DNA from: Actinomycetes bacterium
GTDB lineage: Bacteria > Actinomycetota > Actinomycetes > Propionibacteriales > Propionibacteriaceae
Assembly (NCBI GenBank): GCA_023458095.1
Contig: JAEXAS010000039.1
Location: forward strand, 1 to 5,808
Direction: 5' to 3'
DNA: 5,808 nucleotides
Shown one piece after another: positions 1 to 5,808 of the stretch; the stretch's first letter is position 1; the number at the start of each line of letters is the position of its first letter. The notes beneath the pieces were generated by a model. The model saw only the letters and a list, made by a program, of their open reading frames with translations, was not told the origin of the DNA and searched no databases. The position numbers and the translations under genes are program-made.

Positions 1-1
1 C

Positions 2-241
2 TCCGGCTACGGCAGCCAACGCGGTCACGTCGAGATCTACCGCGGTGAGGAGTACACCATCGACTTCATCACCAAGGTCCGCCTCGAAGTCCTCGTCGAA
101 GACGAAGACGCCGAAGCCCTCACCGGAATCCTGGTCCAGGCCGCCCGCACCGGCGAGGTCGGCGACGGCAAGGTATGGATCACACCGGTCGACAATGTCA
201 TCCGGGTCCGCACCGGCGAAAGCGGCCCCAGCGCGGTCTGA
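2..241 (+). CDS. glnB: P-II nitrogen regulatory protein, C-terminal part (start lies outside the window)
   Basis: P-II proteins are small trimeric cytosolic sensors of ATP/ADP and 2-oxoglutarate that control ammonium transport and nitrogen assimilation. The frame is open from the window edge and ends in TGA at 239-241, giving 79 residues. Aligned to E. coli GlnB, the fragment starts at about residue 34, so the full protein would be about 112 residues, the usual length. Visible parts are the T-loop (fragment residues 5-21) with the tyrosine equivalent to Y51 (fragment Y18), the B-loop TGEVGDGKVW (50-59) with the K90 equivalent, and the C-loop RVRTGE (68-73) with the R101 and R103 equivalents. 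Two positions are odd: the R38 equivalent is Ser, and the T-loop reads YRGEEY where an Ala or Ser normally sits at the first E. In actinobacteria the T-loop tyrosine is adenylylated rather than uridylylated; that is family knowledge. GlnB and GlnK cannot be told apart here, and no amtB or glnD is visible. Confidence 0.95.
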   Translation, partial: SGYGSQRGHVEIYRGEEYTIDFITKVRLEVLVEDEDAEALTGILVQAARTGEVGDGKVWITPVDNVIRVRTGESGPSAV

Positions 242-254
242 GTTCGCCGACGGC

Positions 255-986
255 TCAGCACGGCTTCTTGCGTCGAGTCCACGCCACGGTGGCGGCACCG
301 ACCACCAGATGTCCAGCCGCTTCGAGGGCCCGACATGCCTCCCTCAGGGTCGCGGAGGTGGTTACCACGTCGTCGACGACGATGACTGATCCAGGCAGCC
401 CACGCCCGCGGGCGCGAAAGGCACCCCGCAGGTTCGCCTGACGTGCCGCAACTCCCAGACCCGCCTGATCAACCAGCCGCCGCCGCTGCCGCAACGCCCC
501 GGCGACGGCCACTGGGTATCCCCGACGCCGCAGCAGGCGGGCGGCGACCCGAGCCAGGCTCGCGGTGAAATCCACACCCCGGTGCGCCACCGTAGCCGGG
601 CTGGAGGGTACTGGCACCAACCACACCGTTCCCGACACCGGGACCTGGCGGATCACAGCCTCCACCGACCAGGCCAACCGGTCGGCGAGCACGGCGACCA
701 GCATCAGCCCATCGCGCTCCTTGGCACGGAGCAGCACGGCTTTCAGGACCGCCGCGTACTCCCCCGCCGACATCACCACAGGTTCGACTCCGGCGACTCG
801 GCGCACCGATTCGTCCGATAACACCGCGCGACACTGTTCGCACAACTCGCGGCCACCAGCGCCGCAGCCAGCGCACTGGGCACCGAAAACCAACTGCGCG
901 GCGGCTTCGATAACTCGCTTCCCGGTCACGACCGCATCTTCGGCACAGCGGCGATGTCGGGTCACCGATCCACAGGGGGCACCCAC
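255..986 (-). CDS. comF: ComF family phosphoribosyltransferase-like protein
   Basis: ComF proteins combine an N-terminal zinc-ribbon-like motif with a type I phosphoribosyltransferase domain. In naturally transformable bacteria they help DNA uptake, but the molecular reaction is not settled and most actinobacterial copies have no proven role. Residues 38-52 hold two CxxC pairs (C38, C41, C49, C52). Residues 135-139 read HRGVD, the usual R-G-F/V-D region. Residues 172-190 carry the Q-x-GL...R-x-x-N-x-x-GAF block, and residues 201-213 (VIVVDDVVTTSAT) are the PRPP-binding loop. The GTG start at 986 has a GAGG at 993-996, six bases upstream, which merges with the lpqB stop. A second in-frame GTG at 929 would give a 224-residue protein, nearer the short N-terminus common in the family, but it has only a weak ribosome site. 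It follows lpqB by eight bases, so it is probably the last gene of the mtrAB-lpqB transcript. Its stop lies 13 bases from the stop of the convergent P-II gene. Confidence 0.93.
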   Translation of the reverse strand: MGAPCGSVTRHRRCAEDAVVTGKRVIEAAAQLVFGAQCAGCGAGGRELCEQCRAVLSDESVRRVAGVEPVVMSAGEYAAVLKAVLLRAKERDGLMLVAVLADRLAWSVEAVIRQVPVSGTVWLVPVPSSPATVAHRGVDFTASLARVAARLLRRRGYPVAVAGALRQRRRLVDQAGLGVAARQANLRGAFRARGRGLPGSVIVVDDVVTTSATLREACRALEAAGHLVVGAATVAWTRRKKPC

Positions 987-994
987 CTTTGGCC

Positions 995-2686
995 TCAGCC
1001 GGAATAGGCCACTGCCGACACCTCTGTGCTTACCAGAAACCAGTTGAACTCACCGTCGAAGCGGTACACAGTGGCCGTGACCGAGTAGCCCAGCGGGTCA
1101 CGCCCGGGAACCACCGCCATCGATTGGAGACGCAGTGCGTCGCTGGGTCCGATATCACTGACAGCAGATCCGTCCTGGCTGACCAGGACCGCGCCCACTT
1201 GTTGCGGATCCTGACGTAGCAAGGCGAGTTCGGAGATCGAACTCCAACCGACGTCCAAGAGGTCGGTTGCGCCCACACCAAGCAGATTGGTGTTCAACGG
1301 TGCCCAGCCGGAGAGGGTCACTCCCAGCGGGGAGTAGGACACTCGCGCCAGGCCGACGGTGGCCGAAGAGCCTCTGCCCAGCACCAGCGCCACTCGGCTT
1401 CCGTCCAGAGCCAACGCCACGCTTCGAACGGTGCCAGAGGGCATCGAGGTAATGGTCAGCGGCAAAGCCCTTCCGTCGCGGTAGATCCGCAGCGCGGAGA
1501 GTCCGGCGGATGACGGCGACCAGATGTCTCCATTTCGTGCGAAGGAGGGACGCAGCAGTCCGCTGCCCGTCCGCAGTCGCGACACCTTCCCGGTTCCGGC
1601 ACCGGTGATCAGTTCGGTGCCGGAGGCGCTGACCAGCGCCCAGCGAGTCAGATCGCGCGACGCCGCCAGGGAACTCGCCTTCGGTAGCCCGGCGCGCACA
1701 TCAATCAGATCAGACCAGCTTTCCGGTGAACTCTGCCGCGTCAGCTTGCCCCCCGCCAGTTGGAAGGCCACCTTCGGTCGGGCAGCGTCCCCGGGGTCGA
1801 GTCCGGCGAAGTCACCAGGGCTCAACTCCGAGCGCCCCTCATAGCTCCACTGCTGGCCGTCAACGATGACTCTCACCGCGGTGATGTCGTCCAAACCACA
1901 CAGCGTGTAGGTCAGTTCCGACAGGAGGTGATCGCGCTGAATCGTCTCCATGGGTGTGGTTGATCCCAGGGTGACCGTGGCGATGCCACCGTCCACCAGG
2001 ACGGAGCTCACCGTCAGCTTGATCCCGCGGCGTGAGGCCACCACCGGGGCCAACCAGGACGAGGGTCCATCCAAGACGGCCTGCACAGCGCGAAGCGGTG
2101 CGGTCTGACCGTTCGGGAAGTGGTGCGGGTCAGGCACCATCGATAAACCGTCCCGAGCCCGAAACTCGACGTCAACCGCCAGGAATCCGGTGCTGTACAC
2201 GTACCGCGACATGAGCAGACCCGTCGGCGGCCGAGAAATGCGCCACTGTCCGTCAGCGTTCTTGACCAGCCCAAAGTCCTGCCGCAGTTGCCCGCTCACC
2301 GGCCGATAGATCCCACCGGAGTCGATCGCACCGCTCAGCGGAGCGCTGAGCACCACGGTCTGATCGGTCTCGGTCGGCGGGTAACCATCGGCGTAGATCT
2401 GCACCCCTGATTGGGGTTGCCACGCCTTGCCAGCCGCCTCGGTCAGATACTCCCGGGCCACCCGGTAGTCCGACTCTGAGGTGCTCATCGCGTGAAGGAA
2501 GCCCTCCACAATCAGCTGCTTGGTGGCGCCATCGGCCGGCGGTAGCGGAGCGACCCGTACCCCGGTGACGGCCCCGGACGGCTCCAGGCTATGTTCGGTG
2601 ACCGGGCCGGAGGTCGGCACCGACGTGCAGCCAGCGCTCAACACGACCACCAGCAACACCATCACTGCCTGCAATGGACGGATCAT
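995..2686 (-). CDS. lpqB: LpqB, MtrB-associated lipoprotein
   Basis: LpqB is a secreted, membrane-anchored lipoprotein. In mycobacteria it is reported to interact with the outer part of the kinase MtrB and to modulate MtrA phosphorylation, affecting cell-wall homeostasis and division. The 563-residue length is close to the 583 of the M. tuberculosis protein. Residues 1-19 form a lipoprotein signal peptide with a hydrophobic stretch (8-16) and lipobox SAGC ending at the lipidated C20. The typical mature start TSVPTSGPV follows. Residues about 200-280 (from RAVQAVLDGPS to VIVDGQQW) fit the GerMN sporulation/germination-type domain known in LpqB. Residues about 300-560 fit the C-terminal beta-propeller-like region, with recurrent short beta-strand blocks such as the one ending LALDGSRVALVLGRG. 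The ATG overlaps the mtrB stop as ATGA at 2683-2686, and a strong ribosome site lies inside the mtrB end, so translation is probably coupled to MtrB. No frameshift or truncation is seen. Confidence 0.97.
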   Translation of the reverse strand: MIRPLQAVMVLLVVVLSAGCTSVPTSGPVTEHSLEPSGAVTGVRVAPLPPADGATKQLIVEGFLHAMSTSESDYRVAREYLTEAAGKAWQPQSGVQIYADGYPPTETDQTVVLSAPLSGAIDSGGIYRPVSGQLRQDFGLVKNADGQWRISRPPTGLLMSRYVYSTGFLAVDVEFRARDGLSMVPDPHHFPNGQTAPLRAVQAVLDGPSSWLAPVVASRRGIKLTVSSVLVDGGIATVTLGSTTPMETIQRDHLLSELTYTLCGLDDITAVRVIVDGQQWSYEGRSELSPGDFAGLDPGDAARPKVAFQLAGGKLTRQSSPESWSDLIDVRAGLPKASSLAASRDLTRWALVSASGTELITGAGTGKVSRLRTGSGLLRPSFARNGDIWSPSSAGLSALRIYRDGRALPLTITSMPSGTVRSVALALDGSRVALVLGRGSSATVGLARVSYSPLGVTLSGWAPLNTNLLGVGATDLLDVGWSSISELALLRQDPQQVGAVLVSQDGSAVSDIGPSDALRLQSMAVVPGRDPLGYSVTATVYRFDGEFNWFLVSTEVSAVAYSG

Positions 2687-4206
2687 CCCTGCTCCTCCTC
2701 AGGCGCGGCGGGCAGCGGGGAGGAGGTGAGCTTGCTGCCGGCCGACCGGGGCAGGGTCAACCGGAACTGCGCCCCCTTGCCTCGCTCACCCCATGCGGTA
2801 AGCCAGCCACCGTGCAGCCTCGCGTCCTCCAAGGAAATGGACAGGCCCAGCCCGGTGCCGCCGATGCGTCGGCCACGGGACGGATCGGCGCGCCAGAACC
2901 GGTTGAACAGTTGCGTCCCCTCCGCCATGGAGAAGCCCACCCCGTGGTCGCGTACAGCGACCGCCACCGCGGCGGCACTTCCGCACAGGCGCACCTCGAT
3001 CGGTTTGCCTTCGCCGTGTTCGATCGCGTTGGTAATCAGATTGCGCACGATCCGCTGGATACGCCGCCGGTCAATTTCGGCCAGCCCGTTGCCCTCGCTG
3101 GTGTAGCTCAGCGAACTCCCCGCCCGTTCAGCCAAGGGCCGCAGCGCTTCCAGTTCTTCGCCCACCAGCAGGCCCAGGTCGACAACCTCCAAGGAGAGTT
3201 CAGCAGCACCGGCGTCAAAGCGGGAGATCTCCAAAAGGTCGGCCAGCAGGGATTCGAATCGATCCAACTCGGCCGACAGGAGTTCGGCGGATCGGGCCGA
3301 GGTGGTGTCGAACGACTTGCGCTGGGCATAGAGCACCTCGCTGGCCATTCGAATCGTGGTGAGCGGGGTGCGCAGTTCATGGGAGACGTCGGAGACAAAG
3401 CGCTGCTGGACGGTGGAAAGCTCCTCCAGTTCGCCGACCTTGTGCTCCAGTTCCGAGGCCATGTGGTTCATCGAACGCGCCAAGCCCGCAAGATCCTCCA
3501 CGCCACCGACGGCCATCCGGTCGTCCAGGTGTCCGGCGGCCAGCCGTTCGGCCGCCAGCCGCGCGGCCCGAACCGGACGGAGCACCTGGACCACCATCAC
3601 ATAGACCACCGCCCCCAAGCCGGCCAACAGGATCAATCCGGTTGCGAAGGCGGCCTGTTGGACCACGGCGATGGTCTGACGTTCTTGGGTGGTGGGAAAA
3701 AGGAAGTAGATCGGATAGATGCCTTGACCGGGTGCAACCAGTTCACCGGCGACCACCACTCCGGGCTCGGCGGGCCGGTTGTCGGTGAATTGGATCAGCG
3801 TGGGGGTGCTCCACAGGTTGCCCGATGAGTTCACCGCCGCGCGCAGCTCATCGGGAATGCTGGAGGACGCAACGCCAGCGCTGCCGATCTGAGAGATCGG
3901 GGTTTCAATGGCTACGTAGTACTGGTTTCCGGTCTGACCGCGATTGGTCGCGTCACGGCCCAACCGGGTAATCCGCTCCCCCAGTGAGGTGGTCCGCAGG
4001 TCAGTGGTCGCCAGATCGCGCTGCATGCCGGCAATCACCGCAGAGGCTTCGGCCACGCTGGCTTGAGTCTTACCCTCGATGATTCCCCGGGTGGACTGCT
4101 CCATCAGGAACCAGCCGGTGAGCAGCAGGATGACCACCGAGGCGGCCAGGGTTGAGACCACCACCCGGAACGGGAGGGATCGACCCCACAGTCCAATTGG
4201 ATTCAT
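2683..4206 (-). CDS. mtrB: MtrB, membrane sensor histidine kinase
   Basis: MtrB autophosphorylates on histidine and passes the phosphate to MtrA, controlling cell-wall and division genes in actinobacteria. The 507 residues show the full order of domains: transmembrane segment 1 (about 15-35), an extracellular part (about 36-178), transmembrane segment 2 (about 185-209), HAMP (about 210-262, beginning RPVRAARLAAERLAAG), and HisKA with phospho-acceptor H276 in VSDVSHELRTPL. The ATPase domain has the N-box RNLITNAIEHG (388-398), G1 DHGVG (420-424), F-box FNRF (434-437) and G2 GGTGLGLS (449-456). No key catalytic residue is missing. The protein is shorter than M. tuberculosis MtrB (567 residues). 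The ATG at 4206 is the earliest possible start because an in-frame TGA directly precedes it. The ribosome site is weak (GGCGG at 4212-4216). It starts 11 bases after the mtrA stop and its TGA overlaps the lpqB ATG, so the three genes look like one transcription unit. Confidence 0.98.
   Translation of the reverse strand: MNPIGLWGRSLPFRVVVSTLAASVVILLLTGWFLMEQSTRGIIEGKTQASVAEASAVIAGMQRDLATTDLRTTSLGERITRLGRDATNRGQTGNQYYVAIETPISQIGSAGVASSSIPDELRAAVNSSGNLWSTPTLIQFTDNRPAEPGVVVAGELVAPGQGIYPIYFLFPTTQERQTIAVVQQAAFATGLILLAGLGAVVYVMVVQVLRPVRAARLAAERLAAGHLDDRMAVGGVEDLAGLARSMNHMASELEHKVGELEELSTVQQRFVSDVSHELRTPLTTIRMASEVLYAQRKSFDTTSARSAELLSAELDRFESLLADLLEISRFDAGAAELSLEVVDLGLLVGEELEALRPLAERAGSSLSYTSEGNGLAEIDRRRIQRIVRNLITNAIEHGEGKPIEVRLCGSAAAVAVAVRDHGVGFSMAEGTQLFNRFWRADPSRGRRIGGTGLGLSISLEDARLHGGWLTAWGERGKGAQFRLTLPRSAGSKLTSSPLPAAPEEEQG
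2692..2700 (-). promoter_or_regulatory. Ribosome binding site of lpqB, inside the mtrB coding end
   Basis: On the minus strand this reads GAGGAGGAG, five bases before the lpqB ATG at 2686. It sits in the last codons of mtrB, where it encodes part of the PEEEQG tail. Together with the ATGA overlap, this is the usual arrangement for translational coupling or re-initiation. Confidence 0.8.
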
Positions 4207-4217
4207 TCAGGCCGCCA

Positions 4218-4931
4218 CTAGGCCGTTTTGGTCTCTCCGGCCCGATACCCGATGCCGCGGACGGTCACCACGATCTCGGGACGCTCCGGATCCTTCTCGA
4301 CCTTGGAACGCAGGCGTTGGACGTGGACATTCACCAGCCGGGTATCGCTGGCATGGCGATAGCCCCACACTTCCTCCAACAGCACCTCGCGGGTGAAGGC
4401 CTGCTTGGGGCGGCGGGCCAAGGCGAGCAACAGATCGAACTCCAAAGGGGTCAAGGTGATCTCCTCCTCCCCTCGGCGCACCGTGTGTTCGGTGACGTTG
4501 ATGGTCAGGTCACCGATCCCGATGGCTTCCTCTCCGGCTCCAGCCTCGGGACGTCGGCGCAGGCGTGCTTTGATGCGCGCCACCAACTCTTGGGTCTTGA
4601 AGGGCTTGGCCACGTAATCGTCGGCGCCGGCCTCCAGACCGCAGACCACATCGGTGGTGTCGCTCTTGGCGGTCAACATGATCACCGGCACACCGGAGAT
4701 CGCCCGAATGTCGCGACAGACATCAACCCCATCGCGTCCGGGCAGCATCAGGTCGAGTAAGACCAGGTCCGGTCGGTGTTCGTGAAAGACCTTCAGCGCC
4801 CGCTGCCCGCTGTGGCACAACACCGGGTCGAAGCCCTCCTGACGCAACACGATCTGCAGCATCTCGGCCAACGCTTCATCGTCATCGACCACGAGGATCT
4901 TCGCCGCGGCGGCGTGCAAGCCTTCGGGCAT
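4218..4931 (-). CDS. mtrA: MtrA, OmpR/PhoB-family response regulator
   Basis: MtrA is the DNA-binding partner of MtrB. When phosphorylated it binds promoters of cell-wall hydrolases and replication and division genes, and in Mycobacterium the origin region. The 237 residues contain a receiver domain (about 10-125) with the acidic pair D16/D17, phospho-acceptor D60 in LVLLDLMLPG, T87 in MLTAK, and K109 in KPF. A short linker follows. The winged-helix DNA-binding domain (about 137-232) contains TPLEFDLLLALARRP, the block VWGYRHASDTRLVNVHVQRLRSKVEKDPE that includes the recognition helix, and the wing VRGIGYRAG. Similarity to M. tuberculosis MtrA (228 residues) recalled from memory is high along the whole length, with a slightly longer N-terminus and a short C-terminal tail. 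The ATG start is well supported by AGGAGG five bases upstream. It lies 114 bases after yqgE, so it probably has its own promoter, and 11 bases before mtrB. Confidence 0.98.
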   Translation of the reverse strand: MPEGLHAAAAKILVVDDDEALAEMLQIVLRQEGFDPVLCHSGQRALKVFHEHRPDLVLLDLMLPGRDGVDVCRDIRAISGVPVIMLTAKSDTTDVVCGLEAGADDYVAKPFKTQELVARIKARLRRRPEAGAGEEAIGIGDLTINVTEHTVRRGEEEITLTPLEFDLLLALARRPKQAFTREVLLEEVWGYRHASDTRLVNVHVQRLRSKVEKDPERPEIVVTVRGIGYRAGETKTA

Positions 4932-4936
4932 GGGGT

Positions 4937-4942
4937 CCTCCT
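4937..4942 (-). promoter_or_regulatory. Ribosome binding site of mtrA
   Basis: On the minus strand this reads AGGAGG, a perfect Shine-Dalgarno core, five bases before the ATG at 4931. It fixes the mtrA start and predicts efficient translation, in contrast to the weak site in front of mtrB. Confidence 0.85.
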
Positions 4943-5045
4943 CGGTTCGGGGGTGGCACCTCGTCGTGCGACCAGTGCGCTGTCACCGGGTCGTGCCGGC
5001 AGGTAACACGCAATGGTAGTCCGCAGCGTGGATCCAACCCAGGTT
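4943..5045 (-). promoter_or_regulatory. yqgE-mtrA intergenic region, candidate mtrA promoter and leader
   Basis: This is the only gap in the minus-strand cluster large enough for a promoter. A TACCAT at 5013-5018 (minus strand) fits the actinobacterial -10 consensus TANNNT and would give a leader of about 75 bases. The -35 region is not convincing: TTGGAT at 5032-5037 is only 13 bases away. On the plus strand GTCAC (4982-4986) and GTAAC (5003-5007) lie 21 bases apart start to start. Both resemble reported half-sites of MtrA (GTAAC in Streptomyces, GTCACA-type in Mycobacterium), so self-regulation is possible. A short dyad AACC-TG-GGTT sits at the yqgE end but has no T run, so no terminator is claimed. 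The promoter call is weak. Confidence 0.25.
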
Positions 5046-5603
5046 TCAGTTCAACTCGACGCTGGCCGGCCAGGTCGAATACAGGCCGAGATCGCCACCT
5101 TGACGTCGCAGCACTGTGCGCCACAGCAACTCAGGGTCGGTGTCGAAGGGATCGGTCGGCATTGCCGAAACCAGGTACCACATGCCGAAGTCGAGCTCCT
5201 GCTCCAATTGCCCGGGGTCCCAACCGGCGTAGCCAGCGAAGATTCGCAAATGTTCAAAGGCCCCGCGGGCCAGTTCGACCGGGGTCTCGAGATTGAGCAG
5301 GCCGACCTGTCCGCGCACGCGACGCCAGCCGGGTGGTTCTTCGGCGCCCACGGGGATCTCGGCCAGGCAGATAGCGCCTTGCTGCGAAACCGGGCCGCCG
5401 TCGAACAGTTCCCGGGGATGGCTCACCAGCGGGGCCCATGCCGGTAGAGCCGAATCCAAGTCCAGAGCGCTGGGACGATTCAGCACCACCCCGACGGTGC
5501 CGGATTCGTCGGCGTCCAGCAGGAAGATCACCGTGCCCCCGAAATACCCATCGGTACTGGTGATGCTGGAGACCAGCAAGTCTCCGACGCGGAACTCAGT
5601 CAC
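5046..5603 (-). CDS. yqgE: YqgE/AlgH family protein (DUF179)
   Basis: This is a conserved cytosolic family of about 185-200 residues whose biochemical activity is not established; the name AlgH comes from an alginate-regulation phenotype in Pseudomonas. The 185 residues match the family's usual length and landmarks: the early GDLLVSS...DGYFGGTVIFLLD block (7-30), GVVLNRPS (38-45), FDGGPVSQQ (67-75), RIFAGYAGWDPGQLEQEL (120-137) and WRTVLRRQGGD (161-171). The GTG start at 5603 is chosen because GGAGG lies six bases upstream and the family's conserved region begins within the first ten residues. No signal peptide or membrane segment is visible. It is on the same strand as mtrA and 114 bases ahead of it. 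It could share a transcript with mtrA, but the gap allows independent expression, and no functional link between YqgE and MtrAB is known to me. Confidence 0.95.
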   Translation of the reverse strand: MTEFRVGDLLVSSITSTDGYFGGTVIFLLDADESGTVGVVLNRPSALDLDSALPAWAPLVSHPRELFDGGPVSQQGAICLAEIPVGAEEPPGWRRVRGQVGLLNLETPVELARGAFEHLRIFAGYAGWDPGQLEQELDFGMWYLVSAMPTDPFDTDPELLWRTVLRRQGGDLGLYSTWPASVELN

Positions 5604-5606
5604 GTG

Positions 5607-5615
5607 TCACCTCCC
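5607..5615 (-). promoter_or_regulatory. Ribosome binding site of yqgE
   Basis: On the minus strand this reads GGGAGGTGA, a near-complete match to the 16S rRNA 3' end, with six bases between GGAGG and the GTG start at 5603. It decides the start of yqgE, since GTG is a non-standard start and another GTG lies out of frame at the end of this site. Confidence 0.8.
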
Positions 5616-5783
5616 AGGGGAAAGTCTCGCACTTCCGCGCCGCTGGCTGGAACCGAAGAAGTGTGCAGATCGTGGCCCGTAGCGCGCCGAGCCTTCACCG
5701 AAGGCGTCGCCAGGCCACCGCGCAGACTACGGACGCACCGGGAGGCAGGGCGCTGAACGCACTGCGGCGGCCCGAGGGGACAC

Positions 5784-5808
5784 GGGGCGCCCCCCAGGGT
5801 GGGGGGGG
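5784..5808. repeat. GC-only palindrome and G run at the window edge
   Basis: GGGGCGCCCC at 5784-5793 is a perfect 10-base palindrome. It overlaps C6 at 5790-5795, which can pair with the G run at 5801-5808 across a five-base loop. This could be a natural GC-rich hairpin or a sequence-end artefact, since it lies exactly at the end of the window. Confidence 0.4.

Larger units (their letters stand above)
5604..5808. other. Region upstream of yqgE with no recognised gene
   Basis: Besides the yqgE ribosome site, nothing here is firmly identifiable. On the minus strand one frame stays open from the window edge to a TGA at 5600-5602, which overlaps the yqgE GTG as GTGA. The translated 68 residues contain no Met and many Arg, Pro, Cys and Ser, and match no family I recognise. 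It could be the tail of an upstream gene or a chance high-GC open frame. No convincing promoter or terminator hairpin with a T run was seen. Confidence 0.4.

Noticed and set aside
282..294. Hairpin with arms CGCCA/TGGCG as a terminator for the P-II gene
   Set aside because: The stem is only five base pairs, lies within the comF coding sequence and has no following T run.
2674..3828. A 384-codon plus-strand open frame antisense to mtrB
   Set aside because: It lies wholly opposite a complete, motif-rich mtrB apart from its first few codons, which overlap the lpqB start. Its translation is rich in Gly, Gln and Arg without any known motif, and long antisense frames are expected in GC-rich coding DNA.
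4152..4760. A 202-codon plus-strand open frame antisense to mtrA
   Set aside because: It mirrors the mtrA codons, has no recognisable domain and no good ribosome site was seen; best explained as a shadow of mtrA.
5034..5050. AACC-TG-GGTT dyad after the yqgE stop as a terminator
   Set aside because: Only four base pairs per arm and no T tract, so it would not be expected to terminate transcription.
5013..5447. A 144-codon plus-strand open frame opposite yqgE
   Set aside because: It overlaps a conserved family member on the other strand and shows no family similarity.
1..5808. Mobile elements, CRISPR arrays, tRNA or rRNA genes, phage or defence genes
   Set aside because: No transposase, spaced direct repeats, cloverleaf or rRNA-like stretch was seen; the window is almost fully occupied by core actinobacterial genes.

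Overview
The window is a piece of high-GC actinobacterial chromosome. MtrA, MtrB and LpqB occur as a set only in Actinobacteria, and codon third positions are strongly G/C. The exact genus cannot be fixed from sequence alone. The gene order differs from that known around mycobacterial mtrAB-lpqB, so a non-mycobacterial lineage such as a Propionibacteriales-like group is possible, but this is a guess.

Layout: positions 2-241 (+) hold the last 79 codons of a P-II nitrogen regulator. It converges tail to tail, with only 13 bases between stop codons, on a compact minus-strand cluster. In transcription order (right to left) the cluster is yqgE (5603-5046), a gap of 114 bases, mtrA (4931-4218), 11 bases, mtrB (4206-2683), an ATGA stop/start overlap, lpqB (2686-995), 8 bases, and comF (986-255). 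The last 205 bases (5604-5808) hold no recognisable gene and end in a G run.

How the genes work together: MtrB is a membrane histidine kinase and MtrA its OmpR-type response regulator, which coordinates cell-wall metabolism and division in actinobacteria. LpqB is the lipoprotein partner reported to act on MtrB from outside the membrane. The 11-base spacing and the ATGA overlap argue for one transcript and translational coupling of mtrA-mtrB-lpqB, with comF (a phosphoribosyltransferase-like protein) probably read through at the end. YqgE is a conserved protein of unknown biochemical role, and the 114-base gap after it is the natural place for an mtrA promoter.

Every gene is a known family and no new system was found. 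Points worth a second look are two substitutions in conserved P-II positions, a GTAAC/GTCAC repeat pair in the mtrA leader, the local gene order, and an unexplained open frame overlapping the yqgE start. Long open frames antisense to mtrB, mtrA and yqgE are best explained as high-GC shadows.
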